From Candidatus Hydrogenedens sp. (lineage in GTDB: Bacteria; Hydrogenedentota; Hydrogenedentia; Hydrogenedentales; JAEUWI01), in assembly GCA_016125095.1 (NCBI GenBank), contig WGMK01000005.1:223033-287032 (forward strand): DNA of 64,000 nucleotides. The letters are read 5' to 3'. Numbering within the stretch: the stretch's first letter is position 1; each line of letters starts with the position of its first letter. A program made the position numbers and the translations under genes. The notes under the pieces were generated by a model. The model searched no databases. It had not been told where the DNA came from and saw only the letters and a list, made by a program, of their open reading frames with translations. This document shows, piece after piece, positions 39,046 to 48,147 of this stretch.

Positions 39046-39846
39046 ATGAACCGCATTGAAGCCCGATTCGAACAATTGAAGCAGCGCGGCGAGACCGCGT
39101 TCATTCCGTTTATCACGGCGGGCGATCCGGATCTGGCGGCTTCCGAGCAAGTGGTGCTCGCGCTGGCCGAGGCGGGCGCCGATGTCATCGAGTTCGGCGT
39201 GCCGTTCTCCGATCCCGTCGGCGACGGCCCGGTGATCCAGGAGGCCTCGATGCGTGCCCTGAAGCACGGCATCACGCTGAAGGACGTGCTCGGCAGCGTC
39301 AAGCGCGTGCGCGAACAGTCCGACGTGCCAATCCTGCTCTTCAGCTACTACAACCCGATTCTCGCGTACGGCGTGGAACAGCTGGCGGCCGACATGGCGG
39401 ACGCTGGCGCCGATGGCCTGCTCTGCGTGGACCTGCCCCCGGAAGAGGGCGCGGAATACAAGGCTGCGCTCGACGCGCACGGCCTCTGCACCGTGTTCCT
39501 CACGGCGCCCACGACCACCGACGCGCGCCTTGCTGTGGTGTCGGAGCGTTGCACCGGGTTCGTGTACTACGTGTCGCAGATGGGCGTGACCGGCGAACGC
39601 GCATCCGTGGTGGCCGACCTCGAGCAGCAGGTCTCGCGCATCAAGCGCCTGACCGCCAAGCCCGTCGCCGTCGGCTTCGGCATCTCCACCCCCGAGCACG
39701 CCCGCCATGTCGCAGGCATCGCCGATGGCGTCGTGGTGGGTTCGGCCCTCGTCCGGTTCATCGGCGCCCACGGCAGCGACGCCGATTTGGCCCGGCAGGT
39801 GCACGACTTCGCCAAGCCCCTCGCCGACGCTGCGAAGGGGCGGTAG
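39046..39846 (+). CDS. trpA: Tryptophan synthase alpha chain
   Basis: FIPFITAGDPDLAASEQVVLALAEAGADVIEFGVPFSDPVGDGPVIQEAS; GFGISTPEHAR. Confidence 0.96.
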   Translation: MNRIEARFEQLKQRGETAFIPFITAGDPDLAASEQVVLALAEAGADVIEFGVPFSDPVGDGPVIQEASMRALKHGITLKDVLGSVKRVREQSDVPILLFSYYNPILAYGVEQLAADMADAGADGLLCVDLPPEEGAEYKAALDAHGLCTVFLTAPTTTDARLAVVSERCTGFVYYVSQMGVTGERASVVADLEQQVSRIKRLTAKPVAVGFGISTPEHARHVAGIADGVVVGSALVRFIGAHGSDADLARQVHDFAKPLADAAKGR

Positions 39847-39911
39847 GCCGGATTTCGTCGCGGCCCTTACCGTTTCGCCCATTCGCCATTCTTGACGCCC
39901 TCACACATTGA

Positions 39912-39926
39912 GATTACAATGTAATC
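39912..39926. promoter_or_regulatory. Palindrome upstream of mazE-like gene, candidate autoregulatory operator
   Basis: GATTACA-A-TGTAATC perfect 7-bp arms, 22 bp before the ATG at 39948. Confidence 0.5.
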
Positions 39927-39947
39927 ACATTGACCGGAGGCGCATGC

Positions 39948-40211
39948 ATGAACACGGTGAGAACCAAACTCATCCGAGTCGGGAATTCCCGGGGCATCCG
40001 GATTCCCAAGGCGATAATCGAGCAGCTGGCTCTCGATGAGGATGTGGAGATGGAGATGGCCATCGAGCACGGGCGGCTCGTCATCCAGTCCGCCTCGCGA
40101 TGCCGGCAGGGCTGGGACGAGGCCTTTGCTGCAATGGCTGCGGCGGGTGACGACGCTCTTCTGGACGCCTCCGTGCCGACCGAATGGGATCGCAAAGAGT
40201 GGGAATGGTAG
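39948..40211 (+). CDS. AbrB/MazE-type antitoxin
   Basis: TVRTKLIRVGNSRGIRIPKAIIEQLALDEDVEMEMAIEHGRLVIQS (SpoVT/AbrB fold). Confidence 0.88.
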   Translation: MNTVRTKLIRVGNSRGIRIPKAIIEQLALDEDVEMEMAIEHGRLVIQSASRCRQGWDEAFAAMAAAGDDALLDASVPTEWDRKEWEW

Positions 40212-40528
40212 TCCGGCGGCACGAGGTGTACCTGGTCGAACTGGACCCCACGCTCGGTAGCGAAATCCGTAAGACCCGAGCCTGCCTCGTGGTGTCGCCC
40301 GACGAAATGAACCGGAATATCAACACGGTCATCGTCGCGCCTATGACGACCCAAGGGCGGCATTACCCGACGCGAATTGCCTGCAAGTTCGCTGGTAAGG
40401 ACGGGCTCATCGTGCTGGACCAGATCCGCACGATCGACAAAACCCGGTTGGTGAAGCGTCTCGGCCGCATCGGCGCGCCCGCGGGGAAGGCCGTTACCAC
40501 GCTCCTGCTGGAGATGTTTGCCGACTAG
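40205..40528 (+). CDS. MazF/PemK family endoribonuclease toxin
   Basis: RRHEVYLVELDPTLGSEIRKTRACLVVSPDEMN...VIVAPMTTQ...GLIVLDQIRTIDKTRLVKRLG; overlaps antitoxin. Confidence 0.92.
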   Translation: MVVRRHEVYLVELDPTLGSEIRKTRACLVVSPDEMNRNINTVIVAPMTTQGRHYPTRIACKFAGKDGLIVLDQIRTIDKTRLVKRLGRIGAPAGKAVTTLLLEMFAD

Positions 40529-40548
40529 CGGCGGAAGTCTGCGGTGCC

Positions 40549-41427
40549 TTAAGCCGCCTCGCCCGCTTCCTCTTCCACCGGCTTGCCGAAGGCCTTGGCG
40601 AGGAGTTCGCCGGTCCAGCCTTCAGGCGGGGTGCCGCTGGTGGCGTAGAGGTACAGCACCACGGCCAGGACGCTCTGGGCGGCCTGCGCCAGCACAAGGC
40701 TGAACAGCACCCAGCTGAGCGCGAGCGCGTCGATGAAGTACGACACCTGCCCCCAGTAGAAGTACGCGAAGAGCAACAGCGCGAGGGCGGGCAGACTGAG
40801 GATGGAAAAGAACAACCCCATGCCGAAGCGCGCGGTGGCATGCTCGCCCCAGGTGTCGCTCATGATGCGGGTCGAGCGGCCCATGGCGGAGAAGATGGTC
40901 ACATTCTCGATTTCGATGACGGGCAGCACAAAGTAGGTCATCATGCTCCATTCGGAGCCCAGCACCTTGCGCGTGTAGCGCGAGGTGTACTTGAACCAGT
41001 CGAGCACCGAAAGCAGCAGCCCGAAGGTGGACGCAAAGATCGACCACAGCAGGATAGACAGCAGGTTCTTGAGCGAGAGCAGCACGCCTTCCATGAACTT
41101 CGAATCGCGCTGGGTCATGGAAATGTAGGTACAGCCCACGACGGCGGTATTGAAAAACACGGTGAGAAACGACAGCGCGAGATACGCCAGCGCCAGCATG
41201 ACGTACCAGCCATAGTTGAAGTGCTGCACGCCGATCTCGTCGGGACGGGTATTGATGAACAGGCGCACCTTGTCCGGCCCGACGGAAATGTAGATAAGCC
41301 AGAGCACCGTGAGCGTGCACAGCGTGGACGCCAAGGGGAACGCCATGAGCGTCTTGTCGTTCCAGATAATCCGCATACTACGCGCGAGCAGGTGCACCCC
41401 GTTCATCAGACGCTTCAAGAACCGCAT
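40549..41427 (-). CDS. DUF6159-like integral membrane protein
   Basis: MRFLKRLMNGVHLLARSMRIIWNDKTLMAFPLASTLCTLTVLWLIYISVG; multiple TM segments. Confidence 0.65.
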   Translation of the reverse strand: MRFLKRLMNGVHLLARSMRIIWNDKTLMAFPLASTLCTLTVLWLIYISVGPDKVRLFINTRPDEIGVQHFNYGWYVMLALAYLALSFLTVFFNTAVVGCTYISMTQRDSKFMEGVLLSLKNLLSILLWSIFASTFGLLLSVLDWFKYTSRYTRKVLGSEWSMMTYFVLPVIEIENVTIFSAMGRSTRIMSDTWGEHATARFGMGLFFSILSLPALALLLFAYFYWGQVSYFIDALALSWVLFSLVLAQAAQSVLAVVLYLYATSGTPPEGWTGELLAKAFGKPVEEEAGEAA

Positions 41428-41499
41428 ACGATACTCCCGAAAAACAGCAAACCGCGCCCTCTATACACCTTTGCGGAGCCGATTATTCACGCCCGGCGT

Positions 41500-43014
41500 C
41501 TATACTTCCACCCCGGGCAGCGTCAAGTCGGTGCTGTGGTCGATATGCCGCGTACGGTGGTTCGTCAAAACGTAGTCCTTCGGCGTCGGCGTCGGGTACT
41601 TGTTGTTGAAGCATGCCAGGCAGAAGCTGTCGCTCTCCATGCCGGTGGCGCGCACCAGCCCCTCGATGCTCAGGAACGCGAGCGTCGTCACCCCCAGGAA
41701 ATCACGGATTTCATTGCGGTTCATGTTGTGCGCGATCAGCCGCTCCGGGTTCGGCGTGTCGATGCCGTAAAAGCAGGAATTGATGATCTCGGGCGACGAG
41801 ATGCGGAAGTGGATTTCCTTCGCGCCGCAGCGCTTGAGCATCTTGATGATCTTCCGCGCGGTGGTGCCGCGCACGATGCTGTCGTCCACCAGCACGATCC
41901 GCTTGCCTTCCACCGCGCTGCGCGCCGGGTTCAGCTTGATCTTCACGCCGAAATCGCGGATGCCCTGCTCCGGCTCGATGAAGGTGCGCCCCACGTAGTG
42001 GTTGCGGATAAAGCCCATGTCGAAGGGTATGCCCGAGGCGTGCGAATAGCCCAGCGCGGCCGGGTTCGACGAGTCCGGCACGGCCATCACCACGTCGGCC
42101 TCGACCGGCTCGATGGCCGCCAGTTCGCGACCGAGGTTCTTGCGCACCTCGTCCACGCTGCCGCCGAACACGTCGCTGTCCGGGCGGGCGATGTAGACGA
42201 ATTCGAAGATGCAGCGCTGGTGCTGCTTTTGCTCGAAAGGACGGATGCTGTGCACGCCGGACTTGTTGATGACGAGCACTTCGCCCGGCTCGATCTCGCG
42301 TACCCACTCGGCGTCGATGATGTCGAGCGCGCAGGTCTCGCTGCATACCACGTACGCATTGTCGAGCTTGCCCAGCCACAGCGGACGGAAGCCGCGCGGG
42401 TCGCGCGCCGCCACGATTTCGTCGGTGTTCATGATGACGCAGCTGTAGGCGCCCTCGACGCGCGACAGGGCCTCGATGACCGTGTCGGCGAAGGTCGTCC
42501 CGCGCGAACGGGAAATCAGGTGCACCAGCACTTCGCTGTCGGTGGTGGAGTGGAAGATGGCGCCCTGCTCCTCCAGTTCCTCGCGCAGCGCCCCGGCATT
42601 CACCAGGTTGCCGTTGTGCGCCACGGCCATCGAGCCCTTGGCGTAGTCGGCCACCAGCGGCTGCACATTCTTCAGGTTGTTCTTGCCGAAGGTGGAATAG
42701 CGCACATGCCCGATGCCGAGGTGGCCCTTCACGCGCGCCAGCTTGTGCGGCTTGAACACGTCGGATACCAGCCCCACGCCGCGGTGCGTGGTGAGCGCGT
42801 CCTCGTTGGAACAGCAGATGCCCGCGCCTTCCTGGCCACGGTGCTGCAGCGCGTACAGGCCCAGATAGATGAGGTTCGCGGCTTCCGGGTGTCCGTAGAC
42901 CCCGAACACCCCGCATTCTTCCTTGATGAAGTCGTCGTCCTGCTCCTTCAGCTTGCGCGGGAGCACGGGGGGCGGCGGATTGTGGATCAATCGACGGAGG
43001 GCGGCGGCGTCCAT
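41500..43014 (-). CDS. purF: Amidophosphoribosyltransferase
   Basis: ECGVFGVYGHPEAANLIYLGLYALQHRGQEGAGI; DDSIVRGTTARKIIKMLKRCGAKEIHFRISSPE. Confidence 0.95.
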   Translation of the reverse strand: MDAAALRRLIHNPPPPVLPRKLKEQDDDFIKEECGVFGVYGHPEAANLIYLGLYALQHRGQEGAGICCSNEDALTTHRGVGLVSDVFKPHKLARVKGHLGIGHVRYSTFGKNNLKNVQPLVADYAKGSMAVAHNGNLVNAGALREELEEQGAIFHSTTDSEVLVHLISRSRGTTFADTVIEALSRVEGAYSCVIMNTDEIVAARDPRGFRPLWLGKLDNAYVVCSETCALDIIDAEWVREIEPGEVLVINKSGVHSIRPFEQKQHQRCIFEFVYIARPDSDVFGGSVDEVRKNLGRELAAIEPVEADVVMAVPDSSNPAALGYSHASGIPFDMGFIRNHYVGRTFIEPEQGIRDFGVKIKLNPARSAVEGKRIVLVDDSIVRGTTARKIIKMLKRCGAKEIHFRISSPEIINSCFYGIDTPNPERLIAHNMNRNEIRDFLGVTTLAFLSIEGLVRATGMESDSFCLACFNNKYPTPTPKDYVLTNHRTRHIDHSTDLTLPGVEV

Positions 43015-43016
43015 GA

Positions 43017-43910
43017 TCACAAGTCCCTTCTGCCGGTCAGGCGTGTAAAGGCTTCCATATAGCGGGAACGCGTTTTATCCACGATTTCATCCGGCAAGGG
43101 CGGCTGGGGCGAATTTTTGTCCCAGCCCGTCGTCTCAAGGTAGTCCCGGACGAACTGTTTGTCAAAACTGGGCTGCGGCCCACCGGGCGCGTAGCCGTCG
43201 GCCGGCCAGTAGCGCGAGGAATCGGGCGTGAGAATTTCGTCGCAGAGCATCAACTTGCCGTTGTACAGGCCGAACTCGAACTTGGTGTCGCAGAGAATCA
43301 TGCCGCACTCGGCCGCCTTGGACCGGCCGCGCTCGTAGAGCGCGATGGCCGCCGCCGCGCCCTCGGCATTCAGCGCCTCGCCGATGATGCGGCCCGCCTC
43401 GTCGGGGTGGATGTTGATGTCGTGCCCGCTCTCGGCCTTGGTGGCCGGGGTGTAAATCGGCTCGGGAAGCTGGGCCGATTCGGTCAGGCCGGGCGGCAGC
43501 GCGATCTCGCACACGGTCCCCCGCTCCCGGTATTCCTTCCAGCCGCTGCCCGCCAGGAAGCCTCGAACCACGAATTCGATAGGCAGCATCTCGCACTTGC
43601 GCACCAGCATGCTGCGTCCCGCGAGCTGGTCGGCATGGCCCGTAAACGGAGCCGGGAAGTCCTTCACGTCGGCGCTAATCAGATGGTCGGGCATGATATC
43701 CGCGACCTGATCGAACCAATACAGTGCGATCTGCGTGAGAATCACGCCCTTGTCCGGAATGCCTACGGGATTCACCCAGTCGAAGGCCGACAGGCGATCC
43801 GTCGCGACGATGAGCATCGTATCGCCGAGGTCGTAGAGATCGCGCACCTTGCCGCGGGCGTCCGGTTCGCGCCCCGGGATATGGGTTTCCAGCAGCGCGC
43901 CGGCGCCCAT
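43017..43910 (-). CDS. purC: Phosphoribosylaminoimidazole-succinocarboxamide synthase
   Basis: GKVRDLYDLGDTMLIVATDRLSAFDWV, FVVRGFLAGSGWKEY, ILCDTKFEFGLYNGKLMLCDEILTPDSSRYW. Confidence 0.95.
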   Translation of the reverse strand: MGAGALLETHIPGREPDARGKVRDLYDLGDTMLIVATDRLSAFDWVNPVGIPDKGVILTQIALYWFDQVADIMPDHLISADVKDFPAPFTGHADQLAGRSMLVRKCEMLPIEFVVRGFLAGSGWKEYRERGTVCEIALPPGLTESAQLPEPIYTPATKAESGHDINIHPDEAGRIIGEALNAEGAAAAIALYERGRSKAAECGMILCDTKFEFGLYNGKLMLCDEILTPDSSRYWPADGYAPGGPQPSFDKQFVRDYLETTGWDKNSPQPPLPDEIVDKTRSRYMEAFTRLTGRRDL

Positions 43911-45193
43911 TAGAAAAACGTGCCTTGCAGGTGCGGGCGATTCACTTCGAGCAGATCGTCGAGCAGCGCCCGGCAGCCGTTCGCGTCGGGCGTCAGCGGA
44001 TTCAGCAGCAGCGCCTGGAAGGCCGCCTCGCGATCCCCGGTCACCGCCGCTTGTACCGTCATGCTCTCGTAGGCCTTGATAAGCTGCATCAGCCCGCGGA
44101 TGGGCGGCTCGGGCGCTTCCTGCTGGATCGCCTGAGCGCCATGCGCGCCGACAATGGCGGGAACCTCGAGGCTCACGTCGTCGTCGAAAGTGGGCACGGC
44201 GCCGTTGTTACGGCAGCACACGATTTGGCGGTTACGACGGTCGTTCTCGATGGCGTCCACCAAGTGGAAGGCTGCGGTAGAATAATGCGCGCCGCCGCGC
44301 TTGCCCAGTTCCTCGGGCTTCTCGGTGGTATTCGGGTCGGCGTACTTGGCGAATAGCGCCTGCTCGATGGCCACCACTTCCTCGCCGCGCGTCCTTTCCT
44401 TGCCGGCCTGCGTGGCCAGCACGGTGGGCGTCGAGTAGAAATATTGCAGGTAGTAATTGCAGAACATGCCGAGGCTTTGCATGGCCGCGATCATGTTCTC
44501 GCGTGTGGGCGCTTCCTCCCACTCGTCGCGCGCGTGCTCGCAGAACTTGGCGAGCGCGGCCTCGGTGATGTCCTTGCCGCCCTGCTTGAAGCCGCGCACC
44601 CACGACAGGTGATTGAGCCCGACGTAATCCAGCTCGATGTCCTGCGGCTCGCCGCCGAAGTGCTTTACCGTGTCCATAATCATGCCGATCGGCACGTTGC
44701 ACAGGCCCACGCTCTTGATGCTGCTGTGCTTGAGAATCGCCTCGGTCACGATGCCGGCCGGATTCGTGAAGTTCAGCAGGTAGCCTTCCGGCGCGAGTTC
44801 TTCCATCGCGCGGGCGATGTCGAGAATGCGGGGAATGGTGCGAAGAGCGCAGGCGAATCCGCCGACGCCGGTGGTCTCCTGGCCGATGATGCCGTGGCGC
44901 CGCCCGAGCTTTTCGTCCGCGATGCGCGCGGGCATCTGCCCCACGCGGATCTGGGTGACCACATACTTCGCGCCGCGCACGGCCTCGCGCAGGTCCTGCG
45001 TGTCGTGTACCGTGAACGGATTGCCGTGGCGCTCGGCCATGCGGCGCGCGAACCCGGCGTTGATGCCGAGACGCTCCGCGTCGGGATCCATCAGCCAGAC
45101 TTCGGTGACCGGAATGGCCTCGAGGCGCGAAAACAGGCCGTCGAGCAATTCAGGGGTGTAGGAGCTGCCGCCGCCGATTACGGCCAGTTTCAT
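43910..45193 (-). CDS. Glycoside hydrolase family 4 (6-phospho-glucosidase-like)
   Basis: MKLAVIGGGSSYTPELLDGL, TQIRVGQMPARIADEKLGRRHGIIGQETTGVGGFACALRTIP, NFTNPAGIVTEA, GLCNVP. Confidence 0.92.
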   Translation of the reverse strand: MKLAVIGGGSSYTPELLDGLFSRLEAIPVTEVWLMDPDAERLGINAGFARRMAERHGNPFTVHDTQDLREAVRGAKYVVTQIRVGQMPARIADEKLGRRHGIIGQETTGVGGFACALRTIPRILDIARAMEELAPEGYLLNFTNPAGIVTEAILKHSSIKSVGLCNVPIGMIMDTVKHFGGEPQDIELDYVGLNHLSWVRGFKQGGKDITEAALAKFCEHARDEWEEAPTRENMIAAMQSLGMFCNYYLQYFYSTPTVLATQAGKERTRGEEVVAIEQALFAKYADPNTTEKPEELGKRGGAHYSTAAFHLVDAIENDRRNRQIVCCRNNGAVPTFDDDVSLEVPAIVGAHGAQAIQQEAPEPPIRGLMQLIKAYESMTVQAAVTGDREAAFQALLLNPLTPDANGCRALLDDLLEVNRPHLQGTFF

Positions 45194-45470
45194 AGGGGAT
45201 TTTCACCTCTCCGAAAAGGGTTGCCGCGCGCGCCACACGCCGGTGAACCAAGTCGCTCCGGAGCGCTCCGCATCGCGTCCGGATACCGCCGGAATCCAAG
45301 GCCGGATCATACGTCGTCCCACCGCGCCAAGTCAAAAATGGGCGTCTTTTCCGGTGGCTCCTAACCCCGGGCTAACACCCCGCGGCGCACCGTTTCTTGA
45401 ATTCGGCAGGCAATAAACCGTTACATACCGGGGGTGGCATGGTACGGAAACCGAGGGACAGCGCTCCGGC

Positions 45471-46487
45471 ATGATGGAAATCTCGCTCATCCTGCTCGTG
45501 CCGTATTTCGGCTGGGGCGTTTTTTCTCTACATCGCAAGTTCCTGCTGCACGAAGATTGGCCCCTCGCCATCGAAATCGCCACCATGGCGGGCCTCATCC
45601 TGTTCTACGCCATCACCCTCCCGCTGCTGCGCCCCTACCTGATCACCAATCCCGGACTGCTGGTCTTCGCCGGACTCGGCTTATTCGTCAGCAGCTTCGC
45701 GCTCTACGGCCACATGATGATTAATCTGGTCTCGCGGTTTCTGGTCGATCTCGTGATGACGCCCGACGACGGGATCGCGACCTCGCCCCGGCTGGGTCCG
45801 GCGGAATCGCTCGAGCGCGTGCGGGATTACGAGGGCGCCTACGCCGAATACCTGGTGCTGGCACGCATGTATCCCAACGAGACGATGCTCAAGCTGCGGC
45901 TGGCGCGCTGCTGCTCGCACCTGGAGCGGCACGCCGAGGCGGCGGACTGGCTCGACCGCGCCATCGCCCGGGCCGATGGTCCGGATGATCACGCGATGAT
46001 GGCGGTGCAGCTGGCGGAGGTGGCCGAGCACAAGCTGGACGATGCCGATCGGGCCATCGCCGCGCTGCGAAACTTTATCGAGCGGCACCCGGCCCACGAG
46101 GATGCCCCGCGCCTGACGGAACGCATGAAGCGCGTGGGGCAGGTTCGCAAGGATGCCGCGCCCGGCGGCGGGCTGGAGTCCATGCAGGACCATCCGGCGG
46201 AGGAGACCGAGGCGGCCGCGATGCCGGAACTCCCCCAGCCAAAACCCTCGACGAAAAAGAAGAAGGCGGCCCTCGCGCCGCTGGGCGAGCAGCTGCTTAC
46301 GCCCGAGCCTGAGCCAGCCCCCGACCCGGACCCTGTTGCCCAGGAGAAGCCGGTATCCCACAGCGACCTGCAGGCGCTCGAGGAACTCTCCGAGCCATTG
46401 GAGACGCCAGACGACGAGCCGTCCCCCAAGCCCGGCCAGCGTTTCACCCTCGACCCCATGCGCGACGCGGACGAGGAGCAGGCTTAG
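45471..46487 (+). CDS. Membrane-anchored TPR protein
   Basis: N-terminal TM segments then TPR-like repeats (YAEYLVLARMYPNETMLKLRLARCCSHLERHAEAADWLDRAI). Confidence 0.65.
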   Translation: MMEISLILLVPYFGWGVFSLHRKFLLHEDWPLAIEIATMAGLILFYAITLPLLRPYLITNPGLLVFAGLGLFVSSFALYGHMMINLVSRFLVDLVMTPDDGIATSPRLGPAESLERVRDYEGAYAEYLVLARMYPNETMLKLRLARCCSHLERHAEAADWLDRAIARADGPDDHAMMAVQLAEVAEHKLDDADRAIAALRNFIERHPAHEDAPRLTERMKRVGQVRKDAAPGGGLESMQDHPAEETEAAAMPELPQPKPSTKKKKAALAPLGEQLLTPEPEPAPDPDPVAQEKPVSHSDLQALEELSEPLETPDDEPSPKPGQRFTLDPMRDADEEQA

Positions 46488-46921
46488 GGCGAGGCCGATG
46501 CGGCTCCGGGCTCCGCGGGCCTGGTGACGAGGTTCACGCGCTCCGCACCGACCTTCTTCAGAACCCCAAGGGCTTCGATGTAGGCCTCATAGCGCGCGCC
46601 CTTGTCGCCACGCAAGTCGATAACGCGCTCAGGATCTTGCTCCAAGTCCTTCCGGACCATCGATTCCAGCTGCTCGGCCGTCAATCCCTCGGCTTCTCCG
46701 TAACTGAAATCGCCCGTTTCCGAAACGGCGATTTCGAAGCGGCTGATCTCCTGCTCCGTGGCCGCTTCCGATTGCGGCAGGGCGACGTCGAGTCCCAGAC
46801 GCTCGCGAAAAGTGCTGGAAACCATGAAGAAGATAAGAAGGAGAAACATCACGTCGATCAAGGGCGTGATGTTGATCACCGGAAACCGCTTGGCTTTGGG
46901 CCGTCCAAAGGCGCCGTCCAT
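46484..46921 (-). CDS. ExbD/TolR family biopolymer transport protein
   Basis: INITPLIDVMFLLLIFFMVSSTFRERLGLDVALPQSEAATEQ. Confidence 0.9.
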   Translation of the reverse strand: MDGAFGRPKAKRFPVINITPLIDVMFLLLIFFMVSSTFRERLGLDVALPQSEAATEQEISRFEIAVSETGDFSYGEAEGLTAEQLESMVRKDLEQDPERVIDLRGDKGARYEAYIEALGVLKKVGAERVNLVTRPAEPGAASASP

Positions 46922-47032
46922 ACGGGCGTTGCTCCTGAATGTAAGGTACCATTAACACTGCCGGGCGCTCCCGGAACGGAGGGACTTAGCCTACGGTTCC
47001 GCGTAAGCCCTTGGCAAATCTATGCCCTCCGT

Positions 47033-47061
47033 TTGCGTATCTGGAAATTCTGGGGTAAAAT
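47033..47061 (+). promoter_or_regulatory. Putative sigma70-type promoter of the REC-GGDEF gene
   Basis: TTGCGT-N17-TAAAAT upstream of the GTG at 47121. Confidence 0.4.
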
Positions 47062-47120
47062 CCGGCAAATGACTTTGGGAAGTCGGGCCCCACGGGTCCG
47101 TCACAGCGGGGATTGTAACA

Positions 47121-48056
47121 GTGGAATCATTCAAGGTTTGCGTGGTCGATGATTGCGTCGATGAGGCGACTTTGCTCTGCGAAGGCTTGAAGCTGCACGG
47201 CTACGAGACCGTGATGGTCCACACCGGCCGCGAGGCCCTCGAGCGGGCCGCGCAGGGCGATTTGAACCTGATGCTGCTCGACGTCGGCCTGCCGGATATC
47301 GATGGCTACGAGGTCTGCGATCGGCTCAAACTGAGCCCTGCGACCCGCGACCTGCCGATCATCTTCGTCACGGCGAAGGGCGCCGCGGACGACGTAAGCC
47401 ATGGCTACGAATTGGGTGCCGTGGACTATATCGCCAAGCCCTACAACCTCCCGATGGTGATGATGCGCGTCGGCACCGCCATGGCCAGCCGCGACCATGC
47501 CGAGATCAACAGCCTCAATCCGCGCTTCTTCCAGGATCGCATTTATACCGACACCCTCACCGGGCTGCGGAACCACCGGTTTCTGCTTGAACGCCTGCAG
47601 GAAGAGGTGGAAAAGGCGCATCGCTACGGCCACCCGGTGTCCTGCGTGGTGCTGAACGTAGACGAAGTCATGCCGCTGGAACAGGAGACCGGTTCGCCCG
47701 AGTGGAACGATCTCCTGGTCGAGGTCGCGCTCGCGCTGCGCAATGCCTCACGCAACTACGACATTCTCGCCCGCTGCGACGGCGAGCGCTTCGCCGCCGT
47801 GCTGCCCCATGCCACCGTGGAAGACGCCGTGAATTACGCCAACAAACTCGGCGACGAGCTCGAGGGCCTCACGTACGCCTGCCCGACCCAGCCGGTGCAG
47901 GCCCGCCTGCGCTTTGGCGTAGTCACCTGCCGCAACGGCTCCACGCTGCCCGGCGACAAGATGTTCGGGGCCGCGCTGCAGCAGCTGCTGCTGGCCGAAG
48001 TACACGCCAAGCGCGTGGCCGCGCGCGACCTCAGCGCCGAGCAGGGGCACAACTAG
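47121..48056 (+). CDS. Response regulator with degenerate GGDEF domain
   Basis: REC: CVVDDCVDEATLL, LNLMLLDVGLPDIDGYEV, IIFVTAKGA; GGDEF-type domain TDTLTGLRNHRFLLERL..., signature reads DGERF in ILARCDGERFAAVLP. Confidence 0.88.
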   Translation: MESFKVCVVDDCVDEATLLCEGLKLHGYETVMVHTGREALERAAQGDLNLMLLDVGLPDIDGYEVCDRLKLSPATRDLPIIFVTAKGAADDVSHGYELGAVDYIAKPYNLPMVMMRVGTAMASRDHAEINSLNPRFFQDRIYTDTLTGLRNHRFLLERLQEEVEKAHRYGHPVSCVVLNVDEVMPLEQETGSPEWNDLLVEVALALRNASRNYDILARCDGERFAAVLPHATVEDAVNYANKLGDELEGLTYACPTQPVQARLRFGVVTCRNGSTLPGDKMFGAALQQLLLAEVHAKRVAARDLSAEQGHN

Positions 48057-48147
48057 ACCCTAGCGTCATCGGCCCCGATTCGCGCCGCGCAGGGCGGGAG
48101 TGCTATACTCCCTGCCCTAACCATTCCCCTTTATTTGCAGTATCGCC

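Noticed and set aside
40840-43062. 740-aa plus-strand ORF opposite purF and the DUF6159-like gene
   Set aside because: His/Arg/Val-rich antisense shadow of clear purF coding sequence.
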